This document shows, piece after piece, positions 49,895 through 58,018 of a DNA stretch of 64,000 bases. The DNA is taken from the NCBI RefSeq assembly GCF_028737205.1, contig NZ_JAQZAL010000025.1, positions 1 through 64,000 of the forward strand, read 5' to 3'. This DNA comes from Actinomycetospora lutea (GTDB taxonomy: Bacteria; Actinomycetota; Actinomycetes; Mycobacteriales; Pseudonocardiaceae). The notes under the pieces were generated by a model. The model had not been told where the DNA came from. It saw only the letters and a list, made by a program, of their open reading frames with translations, and searched no databases. The position numbers were made by a program, and so were the translations under genes. Every line of letters starts with the position of its first letter. The first letter of the stretch is position 1.

Positions 49895-50965
49895 TCACCG
49901 GTGTGGCGGGGGCCCGCTGGAGGCGCGCACGACCAGCTCGACGGGCAGCCGGTGCTCGTCGGCGGTCGCGGTCGGGCGCAGGAGCAGCTCCGCGGCGCGG
50001 CGCCCCTTCTCGCGGTGGGGCTGGCGGACGGTCGTCAGCGCGGGGTGCGCGTCGGCGGCGCCGGGGACGTCGTCGAACCCCACGACCGAGACGTCGCCGG
50101 GCACCGAGAGCCCCGCGTCGGCGGCCGCCGCCAGCGCGCCCAGGGCGAGCTCGTCGCTCATCGCGAGCAGGGCGGTGGGCGCCGGGTCGCGGGCGAGCAG
50201 GGCGGCCGCCGCGCGACGGCCCGCGTCGCGGCCGTAGGGGACGCGCTCCTCGACCGCGACGGCCGACCAGTCCTGCGCGGCGGCCTCGACCGCCTCGCGG
50301 TAGCCGATGAGCCGCTCGCGGGAGGCGCGGTAGCGGGCCCGGTCCTGACGGTCCCGGTCCGCGGTGCCCTCCCACCCGTCGTCGACCAGCGGCATGGCGA
50401 TGACACCGAGCCGGGTGTGGCCCAGGTCGAGCAGGTGGCGGGCGGCCGACGCGGCGCCGCGGCGGTCGTCGATGCCGACGTGCCCGGCGTTCGGGAGACG
50501 CGGCCCGTCGACGACGACGAAGGGCAGGCCCCGGTCGACGATCGCGGCGAGCCTGCCGTCGATCGGCACGTCGCAGTAGCAGATGACGGCGTCGACGAGG
50601 GCCACGCGCGCGACCGCCCCGGCCGGCCCGCCGCTGATGAGCACGAGCGCGAGGTCCTCGTCCTCGCAGACCTCGCTGACGCCCTGGAGGAAGAGCACCG
50701 CGGCGGGGTCGCTGAAGGCGAACGACATCGGGTCCTCGTAGATGAGGCCCAGGGCGTTCACCCGGCCCCGCGAGAGCGTCGCGGCCAGGGGGTGCGGCCC
50801 GGCGTACCCGAGCTCGCGGGCGGTGCCCAGGACCCGGTCGCGCAGGGCCGCGCTGAGCCGCTCGGGGTGGTTGTAGGCGTTGGAGACCGTCGCCCGGGAG
50901 ACGCCGAGCGCGTCGGCGACGGTCGCGAGCGTGACCCGCCCGCCCCGGCGCCCGTCGGTCTCCAC
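49895..50965 (-). CDS. LacI family transcriptional repressor
   Basis: A 356-residue regulator with N-terminal LacI helix-turn-helix (VTLATVADALGVSRATVSNA, NHPERLSAALRDRVL) and a periplasmic-binding-protein-like sensor domain ending in SVVGFDDVPGAADAHPALT. GGGGAGA lies 8 bases before GTG 50965. Two matching half-palindromes (TGAACCGGT core) in the region toward the next gene are candidate sites. The effector is unknown; the downstream MftD-like gene may be co-regulated. Confidence 0.9.
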   Translation of the reverse strand: METDGRRGGRVTLATVADALGVSRATVSNAYNHPERLSAALRDRVLGTARELGYAGPHPLAATLSRGRVNALGLIYEDPMSFAFSDPAAVLFLQGVSEVCEDEDLALVLISGGPAGAVARVALVDAVICYCDVPIDGRLAAIVDRGLPFVVVDGPRLPNAGHVGIDDRRGAASAARHLLDLGHTRLGVIAMPLVDDGWEGTADRDRQDRARYRASRERLIGYREAVEAAAQDWSAVAVEERVPYGRDAGRRAAAALLARDPAPTALLAMSDELALGALAAAADAGLSVPGDVSVVGFDDVPGAADAHPALTTVRQPHREKGRRAAELLLRPTATADEHRLPVELVVRASSGPPPHR

Positions 50966-51014
50966 GTCGTGATTCTCCCCGACCTCGGTGGCCGTCCGGG
51001 AGTCGACGGAGAAG

Positions 51015-51026
51015 TGAACCGGTACA
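51015..51026. promoter_or_regulatory. LacI-type operator, TGAACCGGTACA
   Basis: Central CG dyad in AACCGGT, about 50 bases upstream of the lacI start. It shares TGAACCGGT with a second site at 51073-51084, 58 bases away. Confidence 0.55.
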
Positions 51027-51072
51027 ACCGCACCTCGATCGACATCGGCGAACCTCTTGCGAGCCTCCCGTT

Positions 51073-51084
51073 TGAACCGGTTTA
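51073..51084. promoter_or_regulatory. LacI-type operator, TGAACCGGTTTA
   Basis: Contains the perfect palindrome AACCGGTT. It overlaps TAGTAT (51083-51088), a likely -10 box for the 85-residue plus-strand gene at 51094, so the repressor could control both directions. Confidence 0.6.
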
Positions 51085-51093
51085 GTATCTCCC

Positions 51094-51351
51094 ATGGGAC
51101 TCCGACGTGACTGGTTCGAGCGGGCCCGGCGGGTGCTGGGGATCGGTGCTGCGGCCCGCGAGGTCGCGCGGGAGGCGGAACGCGTGGTGGCCCGGGCGGC
51201 CGCGCGGGACCGGCTCGCGGCGGTGGAGGGCGAGATCGCGTTCCTGCTGGCCGACGAGCGCGTCCCGGCCCGTGGCCGCCGGCTCCGGGCGCTGGAGCAG
51301 GCGCGGGACGACCTGCGCGCCGAGCTCGCCACGAGCCACGGCCCCGGGTGA
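51094..51351 (+). CDS. Hypothetical helical protein upstream of the ECF sigma gene
   Basis: An 85-residue protein of charged, Ala/Arg/Glu-rich helices, likely a coiled coil (AAAREVAREAERVVARAAARD). No domain recognised. TAGTAT ends 5 bases before ATG 51094, so transcription probably starts at or near the codon. It may be in an operon with the sigma/anti-sigma genes: its stop overlaps a GTG that is one possible sigma start. Confidence 0.65.
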   Translation: MGLRRDWFERARRVLGIGAAAREVAREAERVVARAAARDRLAAVEGEIAFLLADERVPARGRRLRALEQARDDLRAELATSHGPG

Positions 51352-51437
51352 CCTCGCCCCACCGACACACTCCGAACGGCCGAACCGTCGGCGTCCCCTG
51401 GGCGAACGGTGCCCAGGAACCCGACGAGGAGGTGGCC

Positions 51438-52118
51438 GTGGTGGTCGAGGTGGCCCTGCCCGTGACGGCACCCCTGGCCCCCGTCCGCGAGGACGAGGTC
51501 GCCGCGACCCCGGTCGCCGAGGGTGGCGCGGCGGCGGCCGACGCCGCGCTCGTCCTGCGGCTCGGCGAGCGCGAGAAGGCCGCGCTCGACGAGCTGTACC
51601 AGCGCTACGGGCGGCCCGCGTACTCGCTCGCGCGCCGGATCTGCGGCGACGAGGGCCTCGCGGAGGACGTCGTGCAGGAGGTCTTCCTCGCGCTGTGGCG
51701 TGACCCGGGCCGGTTCGACCCCGGGCGCGGCACGGTGGCGAGCTGGCTCATGACCCTCGTGCACCACAAGGCCGTCGACGCGGTGCGTCGCGAGGCCACC
51801 CGCCGGCGCCACCACCCCACGACCGGGGAGCCCGACGAGGGCGTGCCGGCGGCCGGACCGTCGGCGGCGCGCCAGGCGCTCGGCTCGGTGATCGGCGAGC
51901 AGGTGCGCGCCGCGCTGCACCGGCTGCCCACCGAGCAGCGCACGGCCCTCGGGCTCGCCTACTACGGCGGCTACTCGCAGCGCGAGGTCGCCAGCCTGAC
52001 CGGCGTGCCCATCGGCACCGTCAAGTCCCGCATGTTCGCCGGTGTCGCGCGCCTGCGGGTGCTGCTCGGCCCGGTGCTGGGGGCCTCGGCCGCCGACGCC
52101 CTCGGGGACTTCGCGTGA
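51438..52118 (+). CDS. ECF sigma factor (SigK-like)
   Basis: A 226-residue ECF sigma factor. Region 2: LDELYQRYGRPAYSLARRIC, then AEDVVQEVFLALWRD and the DNA-melting helix; region 4: HRLPTEQRTALGLAYYGGYS with the helix-turn-helix TGVPIGTVKSRMFAGVARL. GAGGAGG is 5 bases before GTG 51438; GTG 51348, overlapping the previous stop, would add 30 residues. The anti-sigma gene overlaps its stop as GTGA. Its regulon may include the fusion kinase next door, which is only a guess from position. Confidence 0.9.
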   Translation: MVVEVALPVTAPLAPVREDEVAATPVAEGGAAAADAALVLRLGEREKAALDELYQRYGRPAYSLARRICGDEGLAEDVVQEVFLALWRDPGRFDPGRGTVASWLMTLVHHKAVDAVRREATRRRHHPTTGEPDEGVPAAGPSAARQALGSVIGEQVRAALHRLPTEQRTALGLAYYGGYSQREVASLTGVPIGTVKSRMFAGVARLRVLLGPVLGASAADALGDFA

Positions 52119-52945
52119 CCACCTGCGCTCGGCGTGACGACGCCGTCGGCCACGCCTTCTCCGCCCTCGAGCCCGACGAGGACCGCGCGCTCGAGGCCCA
52201 CCTGCCGCACTGCCCGGTCTGCCGGCGGGCCCGCGACGAGGCCCTGGACGTCGTGGCCGCGCTCGGCCGGGCGGTGCCGCCGCTCGAGCCGCCGGACGAC
52301 CTGCGCCGGCGGGTCCTCGACGCGGCCCGCGCGGAGCCGGGACGCCGTCCGCGGCCCGCGGTCCCCGCGCCCCCCGTGCCCCCCGCGCCCCCCGCGCCCG
52401 ACCCCGTCGCGGCCCCGGAGCCCCGCCGGCGCCGGGTCCTCACCGCGGTGGGCGGGCTGGTCGCCGCCGTCGTGCTGGGGGTCGGCCTGATCGTCGCCCA
52501 GGGGGTCCTGCCGACTCGGTCGACGCCCGCGGACGACCCGGTGACGGCGCTGGCCGACCAGGCCGACCGCGTGGTCGGCGACGCCCGCTCCCGCGACCCC
52601 GGCGCCCGCACCACGATCCTGCGCTCCGAGACGGGCACGCCCGCGGCGGTCCTCGTCGACCCGGGGGACGCGAGCACGCCGGTCCGCCTGGTCGCCCTGG
52701 ATCTGCCGCCCACGGGCAACGCCCGCGACTACGTGGTCTGGGCGACCGGGCGGCCCGGCAACACGCCCGAGGCGGTGGCGGTGATGGACCCGGACGACGG
52801 GATGACACGCCCGCTCGCCGCACCGGACGGGCCCGCCTTCCCGGGTGACCCCGGACCGCGCGGCTGGGCCGTGTCGATCGAGCCGACCGGGCCGGTGCCC
52901 GCGCGGCCGTCGACGGTCGTCGCGATCGGCCTGGTGGCCGGCTGA
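52115..52945 (+). CDS. Anti-sigma factor, zinc-finger / RskA type
   Basis: A 276-residue single-pass membrane protein. The N-terminal zinc motif HLPHCPVC (HxxxCxxC) holds the sigma factor, a Pro-rich linker follows, one helix lies at about 109-130, and the extracellular RskA-like domain ends in RPSTVVAIGLVAG. It keeps the upstream SigK-like factor inactive until released, probably by proteolysis. GTG 52115 overlaps the sigma stop. A 183-base gap separates it from the fusion kinase gene. Confidence 0.9.
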   Translation: MTTCARRDDAVGHAFSALEPDEDRALEAHLPHCPVCRRARDEALDVVAALGRAVPPLEPPDDLRRRVLDAARAEPGRRPRPAVPAPPVPPAPPAPDPVAAPEPRRRRVLTAVGGLVAAVVLGVGLIVAQGVLPTRSTPADDPVTALADQADRVVGDARSRDPGARTTILRSETGTPAAVLVDPGDASTPVRLVALDLPPTGNARDYVVWATGRPGNTPEAVAVMDPDDGMTRPLAAPDGPAFPGDPGPRGWAVSIEPTGPVPARPSTVVAIGLVAG

Positions 52946-53128
52946 CGGGTCCTCATCCGCACGCCACCCCTCGTTCCACCGTTCGTCGCTGCTCGGTGGT
53001 CCCCGGTCGCAGTCCGCGCGTGCCGCGTCCGCGACGACGGTGTCAGCGTCGGACCGCGCGACTACCGTGGAACAGGCCGCCGATCACGTCGTCGGCGGGC
53101 AGCGCGACGGGTCGGGGAGGAGGCGCCG

Positions 53129-54877
53129 ATGACGGACGTGGCGACCCTCGGGTTCTCGGGCGCCGCCCTCGGCACGACCGCCGGCGAGGCCTCGCCCGGG
53201 CGACCCATGCTCGCGAGCGCCGGCGACATCCCGCGCGGCGCCGGCTGGGCGTTCGAGTTCGTGTGGGACGGGCTGCGCTGCCTGGCCCGCACGGGCGCCG
53301 ACGGTCTGGTCCTCGTCACCGAGGCGGGCCGCGACGTCACCTCGCATTTCCCGGAGCTCGGGGTGTCGGCGCCCTGGACGAGCACGGAGGGTCTGGTGCT
53401 CGACGGGGTCGTCGTGGCCCTCGACGGGGTCGGGCGCCCGAGCGCGGGCAAGCTGCGCCGCCGCGCCCGGGTCGCGCACCCCTCGGAGATCCTGCAGGCC
53501 CGGGTGCCCGTGTCCTTCTACGTCTTCGACGTGCTCGAGGTGGCCGGCGCCTCGACCCGTCGGCTGCCCTACCGCCAACGTCGCGAGCTGCTCGCCGAGC
53601 TCGACCTCTCCGGGAGCCGTGTCGTGATCCCGCCGTCCTTCACCGGTGTCGACGCCGACGCGGTCGTGAGCACCGCGCGGCGCTACGGGCTCGACGGTGT
53701 GGTGGCGAAACGGCTGGAGTCGACCTATCAGGTCGGCCGGCGCTCGCGCAGCTGGATCGAGGCGCCCGTGCGGCGCACCCAGGACGTCGTCGTCGGCGGC
53801 TGGATCCCCGCCCGTGACCGCCCCGGCACCGTGGGCGCCCTGCTGGTCGGCGTGCCCGGCGAGTCGGGGCTGAGCTACTCCGGCCGGGTCGTCACCGGCG
53901 TCACCGCGGCCGCGCGCCGCGAGCTCGACGGGATCCTCACGCCGCTCGAGCGCGAGGTCAGCCCGTTCGCCACCGCGCTGCCCGAAGGTGAGGGCGGCGC
54001 GGTGCACTGGCTCGCGCCCCGCCTGGTCGGGCAGGTCGAGCACCGCCGCTGGACCGCCACCGGCCTGCTCGAGCGGCCCACCTGGCAGGGCCTGCGCGCG
54101 GCCCATCCCGCCACCGTCGCCGCGCCGGTGCTCTCCGCGCCCGTGGTCGACACCGACCTGGAGCTGGACGACCTGGAGACCGCCGAGGTGCCCACCCGCC
54201 GCACCCCCGCGACGCCCGCCGACGTCGTCGCCGTGCCGTCCGCCGAGGACGTGGAGTCGGCGCTGCGCTCGCGGTTCTCGGCGCACTTCGTGCACAACAC
54301 GCTCACGGCGATCGCCTCGTACGTGCGCACCGACCCGGGCCGGGCGCGCGAGCTGCTCACCGAGTTCGCCGACTTCACGCGCTACTCGTTCCGCTCGGGC
54401 GGCGAGCTCACCACCGTCGGCGACGAGCTCCACAACGCCGAGCGCTACCTCACCCTCGAGCAGGCCCGCTTCGGGCAGCGGCTCCGCGCCGAGGTCGCGG
54501 TGGCGCCCGAGGTGCGCCACGTGCTCGTGCCGCCGTTCGTCGTGGCCCCGCTGGTGGAGAACGCCGTGCGCCACGGCATCGAGCCGGTCCCGGGCGGCGG
54601 CTCGGTCAGCGTCTTCGCCTCCGGCTCCGGGTCCGACTGCGTGATCACGGTGTCCGACGACGGCGCCGGCATGGGCCCGGAGGCGACGCGCACCGCCTCG
54701 CAGGTCGACCGCCGCCACGGCGGCATCGCCGAGGTGTCCCGCCGGCTGCACGCCACGTTCGGCTCGCAGTGCGACGTCCACGTCGACACGCGACCCGGCG
54801 TCGGCACGGCGGTGCGCCTGCGGCTCCCGGCGATCACGGCGTCGGCGGCCGAGCCGAGCCGGGTCCTGGTCGGCTAG
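53129..54877 (+). CDS. Fusion of a degenerate ATP-dependent DNA ligase with a LytS-type histidine kinase
   Basis: A 582-residue soluble protein in one uninterrupted frame. Residues 30-215 resemble a DNA ligase adenylation domain: motif I is EFVWDGLR with Val45 in place of the nucleotidyl lysine, IIIa is FYVFDVL, IV is DGVVAKR (K194). Residues 215-325 look like the ligase OB-fold (TQDVVVGGW, GRVVTGVTAAARRELDGIL, RWTATGLLERPTWQGLR). After a linker, 380-570 is a His_kinase/HATPase module: AHFVHNTLTAIASY with likely phospho-site H386, N-box LVENAVRHG (N478), G1 box DDGAGMG. There is no membrane segment and no response regulator nearby. GGAGGAGG precedes ATG 53129. Confidence 0.88.
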   Translation: MTDVATLGFSGAALGTTAGEASPGRPMLASAGDIPRGAGWAFEFVWDGLRCLARTGADGLVLVTEAGRDVTSHFPELGVSAPWTSTEGLVLDGVVVALDGVGRPSAGKLRRRARVAHPSEILQARVPVSFYVFDVLEVAGASTRRLPYRQRRELLAELDLSGSRVVIPPSFTGVDADAVVSTARRYGLDGVVAKRLESTYQVGRRSRSWIEAPVRRTQDVVVGGWIPARDRPGTVGALLVGVPGESGLSYSGRVVTGVTAAARRELDGILTPLEREVSPFATALPEGEGGAVHWLAPRLVGQVEHRRWTATGLLERPTWQGLRAAHPATVAAPVLSAPVVDTDLELDDLETAEVPTRRTPATPADVVAVPSAEDVESALRSRFSAHFVHNTLTAIASYVRTDPGRARELLTEFADFTRYSFRSGGELTTVGDELHNAERYLTLEQARFGQRLRAEVAVAPEVRHVLVPPFVVAPLVENAVRHGIEPVPGGGSVSVFASGSGSDCVITVSDDGAGMGPEATRTASQVDRRHGGIAEVSRRLHATFGSQCDVHVDTRPGVGTAVRLRLPAITASAAEPSRVLVG

Positions 54878-54931
54878 CACCCGCCCCGGGCCGGGCCGGA
54901 CGGCTCGTGCCGCCCGGTCCGCCGCGGGCCG

Positions 54932-55036
54932 TCAGTCGTCGTCGTCCACGACCACGGGGTCGGCCGCCGCGAACGGCGCGGCGGCGAGCAGCCCGGCGCC
55001 GCAGAACGCGACGATCGAGGCAGAGCGTCGGAACAT
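54932..55036 (-). CDS. 34-residue secreted acidic peptide
   Basis: A short gene encoding a peptide with a basic start, a hydrophobic core (SIVAFCGAGLLAAAPFAAA) and the end DPVVVDDDD. This looks like a signal peptide followed by an acidic tail of about eight residues. GAGGAG lies 7 bases before ATG 55036, a good ribosome site. The peptide could be exported and bind a metal or act as a signal; no family is recognised. Confidence 0.55.
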   Translation of the reverse strand: MFRRSASIVAFCGAGLLAAAPFAAADPVVVDDDD

Positions 55037-55217
55037 GAGGGGTCTCCTCGCGATGGGTGAACGAAAGAGACCGTTCGGCACATCTGCAGCTGCGATGAAC
55101 CCCGCTCTCCGGGGGCCGGCAATCGGTGCGACGAAGGGCCACCGGAAAGCGTGGCGGTCGAGTGAACGGGACGGGCGGTGGGGTGCGCGCCGAACGGTCC
55201 TCGGGACAGGAGGAACG

Positions 55218-56021
55218 GTGCGGAGCCGGGGACGGGAGAGCCGGGGCGTGGAGGCGATCGCGATCGACTGGTCCGGCGACGCACGGGCAGCCCACCGGCG
55301 CATCCGCGTGGCGACCGCGCGCCCGGGCCGCCTGCTCGCGGTCCGGGCCGGTCTCGACCGCGCGGGGGTCGCCGACCTCCTGCTCGAGCGCGCGGCGTCC
55401 GGGCCCGTCGTCGCGGGTCTCGACTTCTCGTTCGCGCTGCCGGCCTGGTTCGCGCGCGAGCACGGGTGCGGCGACGTGGCCGCGCTGTGGGAGCTCGTGG
55501 GCCGCGAGGGTGAGCGCTGGCTGCGCGAGTGCCGGCCGCCGTTCTGGGGCCGTGGGGCGACGCCGCGGCCCCCGGCCGACCCGGCGCGACCGCGGTTCCG
55601 CGTCACCGAGGAGGCCGTCCGCGCCGACGGGCTGACCCCGACCTCGACGTTCCAGATCGGCGGGGCCGGCGCGGTGGGCACGGGCTCGCTGCGCGGGATG
55701 CCGCACCTCGCGCGCCTGCGCGCCGCCGGCTTCGCGGTGTGGCCGTTCGACGACGCCGGGCCCGCGACCCTGGTGGAGATCTACCCGCGCGTGCACACGG
55801 GGCTGGTGGTCAAGCGCTCGCCGGCGGCGCGACGCGGGGCCGTGCGCGCGGACCCGCGCATCCCCGCGGCGCTGCGCGACGACGTCGTGGCGAGCGAGGA
55901 CGCCTTCGACGCCGCGGTCTCGGCGCTGGCGATGGCCGAGCACCTCGACGCGCTCCGGTCGCTGCGCGCCGCGCCGCCGGGGAGTGCCGAGGCGATCGAG
56001 GGCGCGCTCTGGCGCCCGTGA
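55218..56021 (+). CDS. DUF429 family protein
   Basis: A 267-residue protein with the DUF429 (RNase H-like fold) start IDWSGDARAA and later GLDFSFALPAWF, GRGATPRPP and EDAFDAAVSALAMAEH, the last with the conserved acidic residues. A nuclease or nucleotide-related role is suggested by the fold, not shown. AGGAGG lies 4 bases before GTG 55218; GTG 55248 would begin nearer the conserved motif. Convergent with tatB, 5 bases apart. Confidence 0.82.
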   Translation: MRSRGRESRGVEAIAIDWSGDARAAHRRIRVATARPGRLLAVRAGLDRAGVADLLLERAASGPVVAGLDFSFALPAWFAREHGCGDVAALWELVGREGERWLRECRPPFWGRGATPRPPADPARPRFRVTEEAVRADGLTPTSTFQIGGAGAVGTGSLRGMPHLARLRAAGFAVWPFDDAGPATLVEIYPRVHTGLVVKRSPAARRGAVRADPRIPAALRDDVVASEDAFDAAVSALAMAEHLDALRSLRAAPPGSAEAIEGALWRP

Positions 56022-56026
56022 CCCCG

Positions 56027-56323
56027 TCAGCGGCGGCTGCGCACCGCCGGCGCCGGGACGTCCCGGAACGCCTCCCGCACCGCGCGGCGCGGGTCCGCCG
56101 AGCGGATCTCGGCGAGCGGCTCGCGCAGCTCGTCGAGCTGGCGGCGGACCTCGGCGAGGTCGGCCGCGGTGTCGACCTGCTCCCGGACCGACGCCGCGTA
56201 GCCCTTCACCTGCGTCGCGGCGCGGGCCAGCGACCGGATGGCACCGGGGAGGCGCTCGGGGCCGATGACGAAGAACCCGATCAGGGCGAGCAGCACGAGC
56301 TCACCCATGCCCAGTCCGAGCAC
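56027..56323 (-). CDS. tatB: Twin-arginine translocase TatB-like subunit
   Basis: A 98-residue protein with one N-terminal helix ending in the FFVIGPERLPGAIRSLARA motif (phenylalanine-glycine-proline hinge), then a long amphipathic helix and a charged tail. TatB recognises twin-arginine substrates with TatC. It is 3 bases after the tatC stop and ends the operon. A divergent TatA is the alternative. Confidence 0.85.
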   Translation of the reverse strand: MLGLGMGELVLLALIGFFVIGPERLPGAIRSLARAATQVKGYAASVREQVDTAADLAEVRRQLDELREPLAEIRSADPRRAVREAFRDVPAPAVRSRR

Positions 56324-56326
56324 GGG

Positions 56327-57232
56327 TCACCTCCCTGTCGAGAGCGGGTCGGGATCGGCGTCCGGGAGCGGCGACGGGCTGTCGTCGTCGAGGTCCTCCC
56401 AGCCCGGGCGGCGACGGGCCCGGCGGCGGTCGTGGAGGCGGCAGACCTGGATGGCCAGCTCGAGCAGCACACAGAGCGCCGCGCCGAGGACGGCCATGGA
56501 GATCGGGTCACCGCCCGGCGTCGCAATCCCGGCGAAGAGGAAGGCGCCGAAGATGATCCCGCGTCGCCAGCTCGCGAGCTTGCGGTACGAGACGACCCCG
56601 ACCCGGTTGAGCATGACCACGACCAGCGGGGTCAGGAACCCGACGCCGAACACGACCATCAGCGACAGGACGAGCGAGTAGTACTCGTCGCCGCGCAGCG
56701 CCGTCGTCTGGACCGAGTTGCCGATCCCGAGCAGGAAGCTCAGCGCCTGGGCGACGACGAGGTAGGCCAGGACCGCGCCGCCCGCGAACAGCACCGACGC
56801 CGTGCTGACGAACAGCACCGCCCCGCGCCGTTCCGCGCGCCGCAGCCCGGGGGTGACGAACGCCCACAGCTGGCCGAGCCACCCCGGGGCCGACAGCACC
56901 ACCCCCGCCGTCGCCGCGACCTTGATGCGCAGCAGGAACTGGTCGAACGGGCCGGTCGCGAGCAGGCGGCAGTCGGTGCCGTTGAGTCCCGCCCGCGCCG
57001 AGGGGGGCAGCGAGCAGTAGGGCTCGATGAGCAGCGAGCCGAGGCTCGGCACGCCCGGGAACGCGTTCTCGTACCAGACGAACCCGACCACCGTGCCGAC
57101 GGCGATCGCGGCCAGCGCCCAGGCCAGGCGGCGGCGCAGCTCGAGGAGGTGGTCGAGGAACGACATCGTCGCCTCGGGGTCCCGGCGCCGTCCGGGCCAC
57201 CACCGCGTGAGGCGGTGCGTGAGCGTGGGCAC
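56327..57232 (-). CDS. tatC: Twin-arginine translocase subunit TatC
   Basis: A 301-residue protein with six membrane helices. The N-terminal MSFLDHLLELRRRLAWALA is the usual TatC start (LxELRxR), with GFVWYENAF, FLLRIKVAATAGVVLSAP, and FGVGFLTPLVVVMLNRVGVV further on, and a loop with an FLFAGIATPGGDPISM. TatC receives the RR signal. The tail ends in many charged residues. It lies 4 bases after tatA. Confidence 0.93.
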   Translation of the reverse strand: MPTLTHRLTRWWPGRRRDPEATMSFLDHLLELRRRLAWALAAIAVGTVVGFVWYENAFPGVPSLGSLLIEPYCSLPPSARAGLNGTDCRLLATGPFDQFLLRIKVAATAGVVLSAPGWLGQLWAFVTPGLRRAERRGAVLFVSTASVLFAGGAVLAYLVVAQALSFLLGIGNSVQTTALRGDEYYSLVLSLMVVFGVGFLTPLVVVMLNRVGVVSYRKLASWRRGIIFGAFLFAGIATPGGDPISMAVLGAALCVLLELAIQVCRLHDRRRARRRPGWEDLDDDSPSPLPDADPDPLSTGR

Positions 57233-57236
57233 GGGG

Positions 57237-57485
57237 TCAGACCGTCGTGCCGTTCGAGGTCCGGGTCGGGACGGCCTCGACGGGCGCCGCCGCGGTGTCC
57301 TGCGGGAGCTCCTTGGTCGCGGTCTTCTGGGTGTCGTCCTCGGTCAGCGCCGAGGTCTCGGCCTTGAAGATGCGCAGCGAGCGGCCGATGCCGCGGGCGG
57401 CGTCGGGCAGGCGCTTCGCGCCGAACAGCAGCAGCAGGACGACGAGGATGATCAGCCAGTGGGACGGGCTCAGGGCTCCGGTCAT
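57237..57485 (-). CDS. tatA: Twin-arginine translocase subunit TatA
   Basis: An 82-residue TatA: one helix (WLIILVVLLLLFGAKRLPD), hinge FGAKRLPDAARGIGRSLRIF and a charged, Thr-rich tail. It should form the pore. First Tat gene of the row; iorA ends 46 bases upstream on the same strand, so the molybdo-enzyme and its transporter may be cotranscribed. Confidence 0.93.
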   Translation of the reverse strand: MTGALSPSHWLIILVVLLLLFGAKRLPDAARGIGRSLRIFKAETSALTEDDTQKTATKELPQDTAAAPVEAVPTRTSNGTTV

Positions 57486-57531
57486 GACGGTTCCTTCCGG
57501 GGAGCGTGCGGGGGAGCGGACGGCGCCGGAC

Positions 57532-58008
57532 TCACATGTTCTCGGCGCCCTGCTTGATGGCCTCGCGGATGCGGGCGTAGGTGCCGCAGGCGCACATGTT
57601 GCGGATCTCGTCGATGTCGTCGTCGGTGACCGACCCGCCCTCGGCCTGGACCTTCTTGACCAGGTCGACCGCGGCCATGATCTGGCCGGGCTGGCAGTAA
57701 CCGCACTGGGGCACGTCCCGGTCGATCCACGCCTCCTGCATCGGGTGCAGGTCGGCGCCGACGGTGTCGGGCAGGCCCTCGATGGTGGTGATCTCGTCGG
57801 TGGGCCGGATCTGGCCCACCGGGACCGAGCAGGGGTTGAAGGCGCGGCCGTTGATGTGGCTGGTGCAGGCCTTGCAGACGTTGATGCCGCAGCCGTACTT
57901 CGGGCCGTTGATCTTCAGGAGGTCGCGCAGCACCCAGAGCAGGCGCACGTCGTCCTCGACCTCGACGGTGACCGGTCGGCCGTTGACCTTGAAGGTGTGG
58001 GGAGGCAT
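57532..58008 (-). CDS. iorA: [2Fe-2S] subunit of an isoquinoline 1-oxidoreductase-type enzyme
   Basis: A 158-residue small subunit of the xanthine-oxidase family. Plant-type cluster cysteines: CGINVCKAC and a later C (ANPC-like FNPC); the second cluster has CGYCQPGQ and CACGTY. It passes electrons from the large subunit to an acceptor. It ends 10 bases after the large-subunit stop in the same operon. Confidence 0.92.
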   Translation of the reverse strand: MPPHTFKVNGRPVTVEVEDDVRLLWVLRDLLKINGPKYGCGINVCKACTSHINGRAFNPCSVPVGQIRPTDEITTIEGLPDTVGADLHPMQEAWIDRDVPQCGYCQPGQIMAAVDLVKKVQAEGGSVTDDDIDEIRNMCACGTYARIREAIKQGAENM

Positions 58009-58018
58009 GCGGGGCTCC

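Noticed and set aside
53129-54877. The fusion protein as an active DNA ligase (LigD type)
   Set aside because: The motif I lysine is Val and motif III Glu is Val, so the ligase-AMP intermediate cannot form.
56027-56323. The TatB-like gene as a second TatA
   Set aside because: Length, long amphipathic helix and tail fit TatB better, although the two families are hard to separate by eye.
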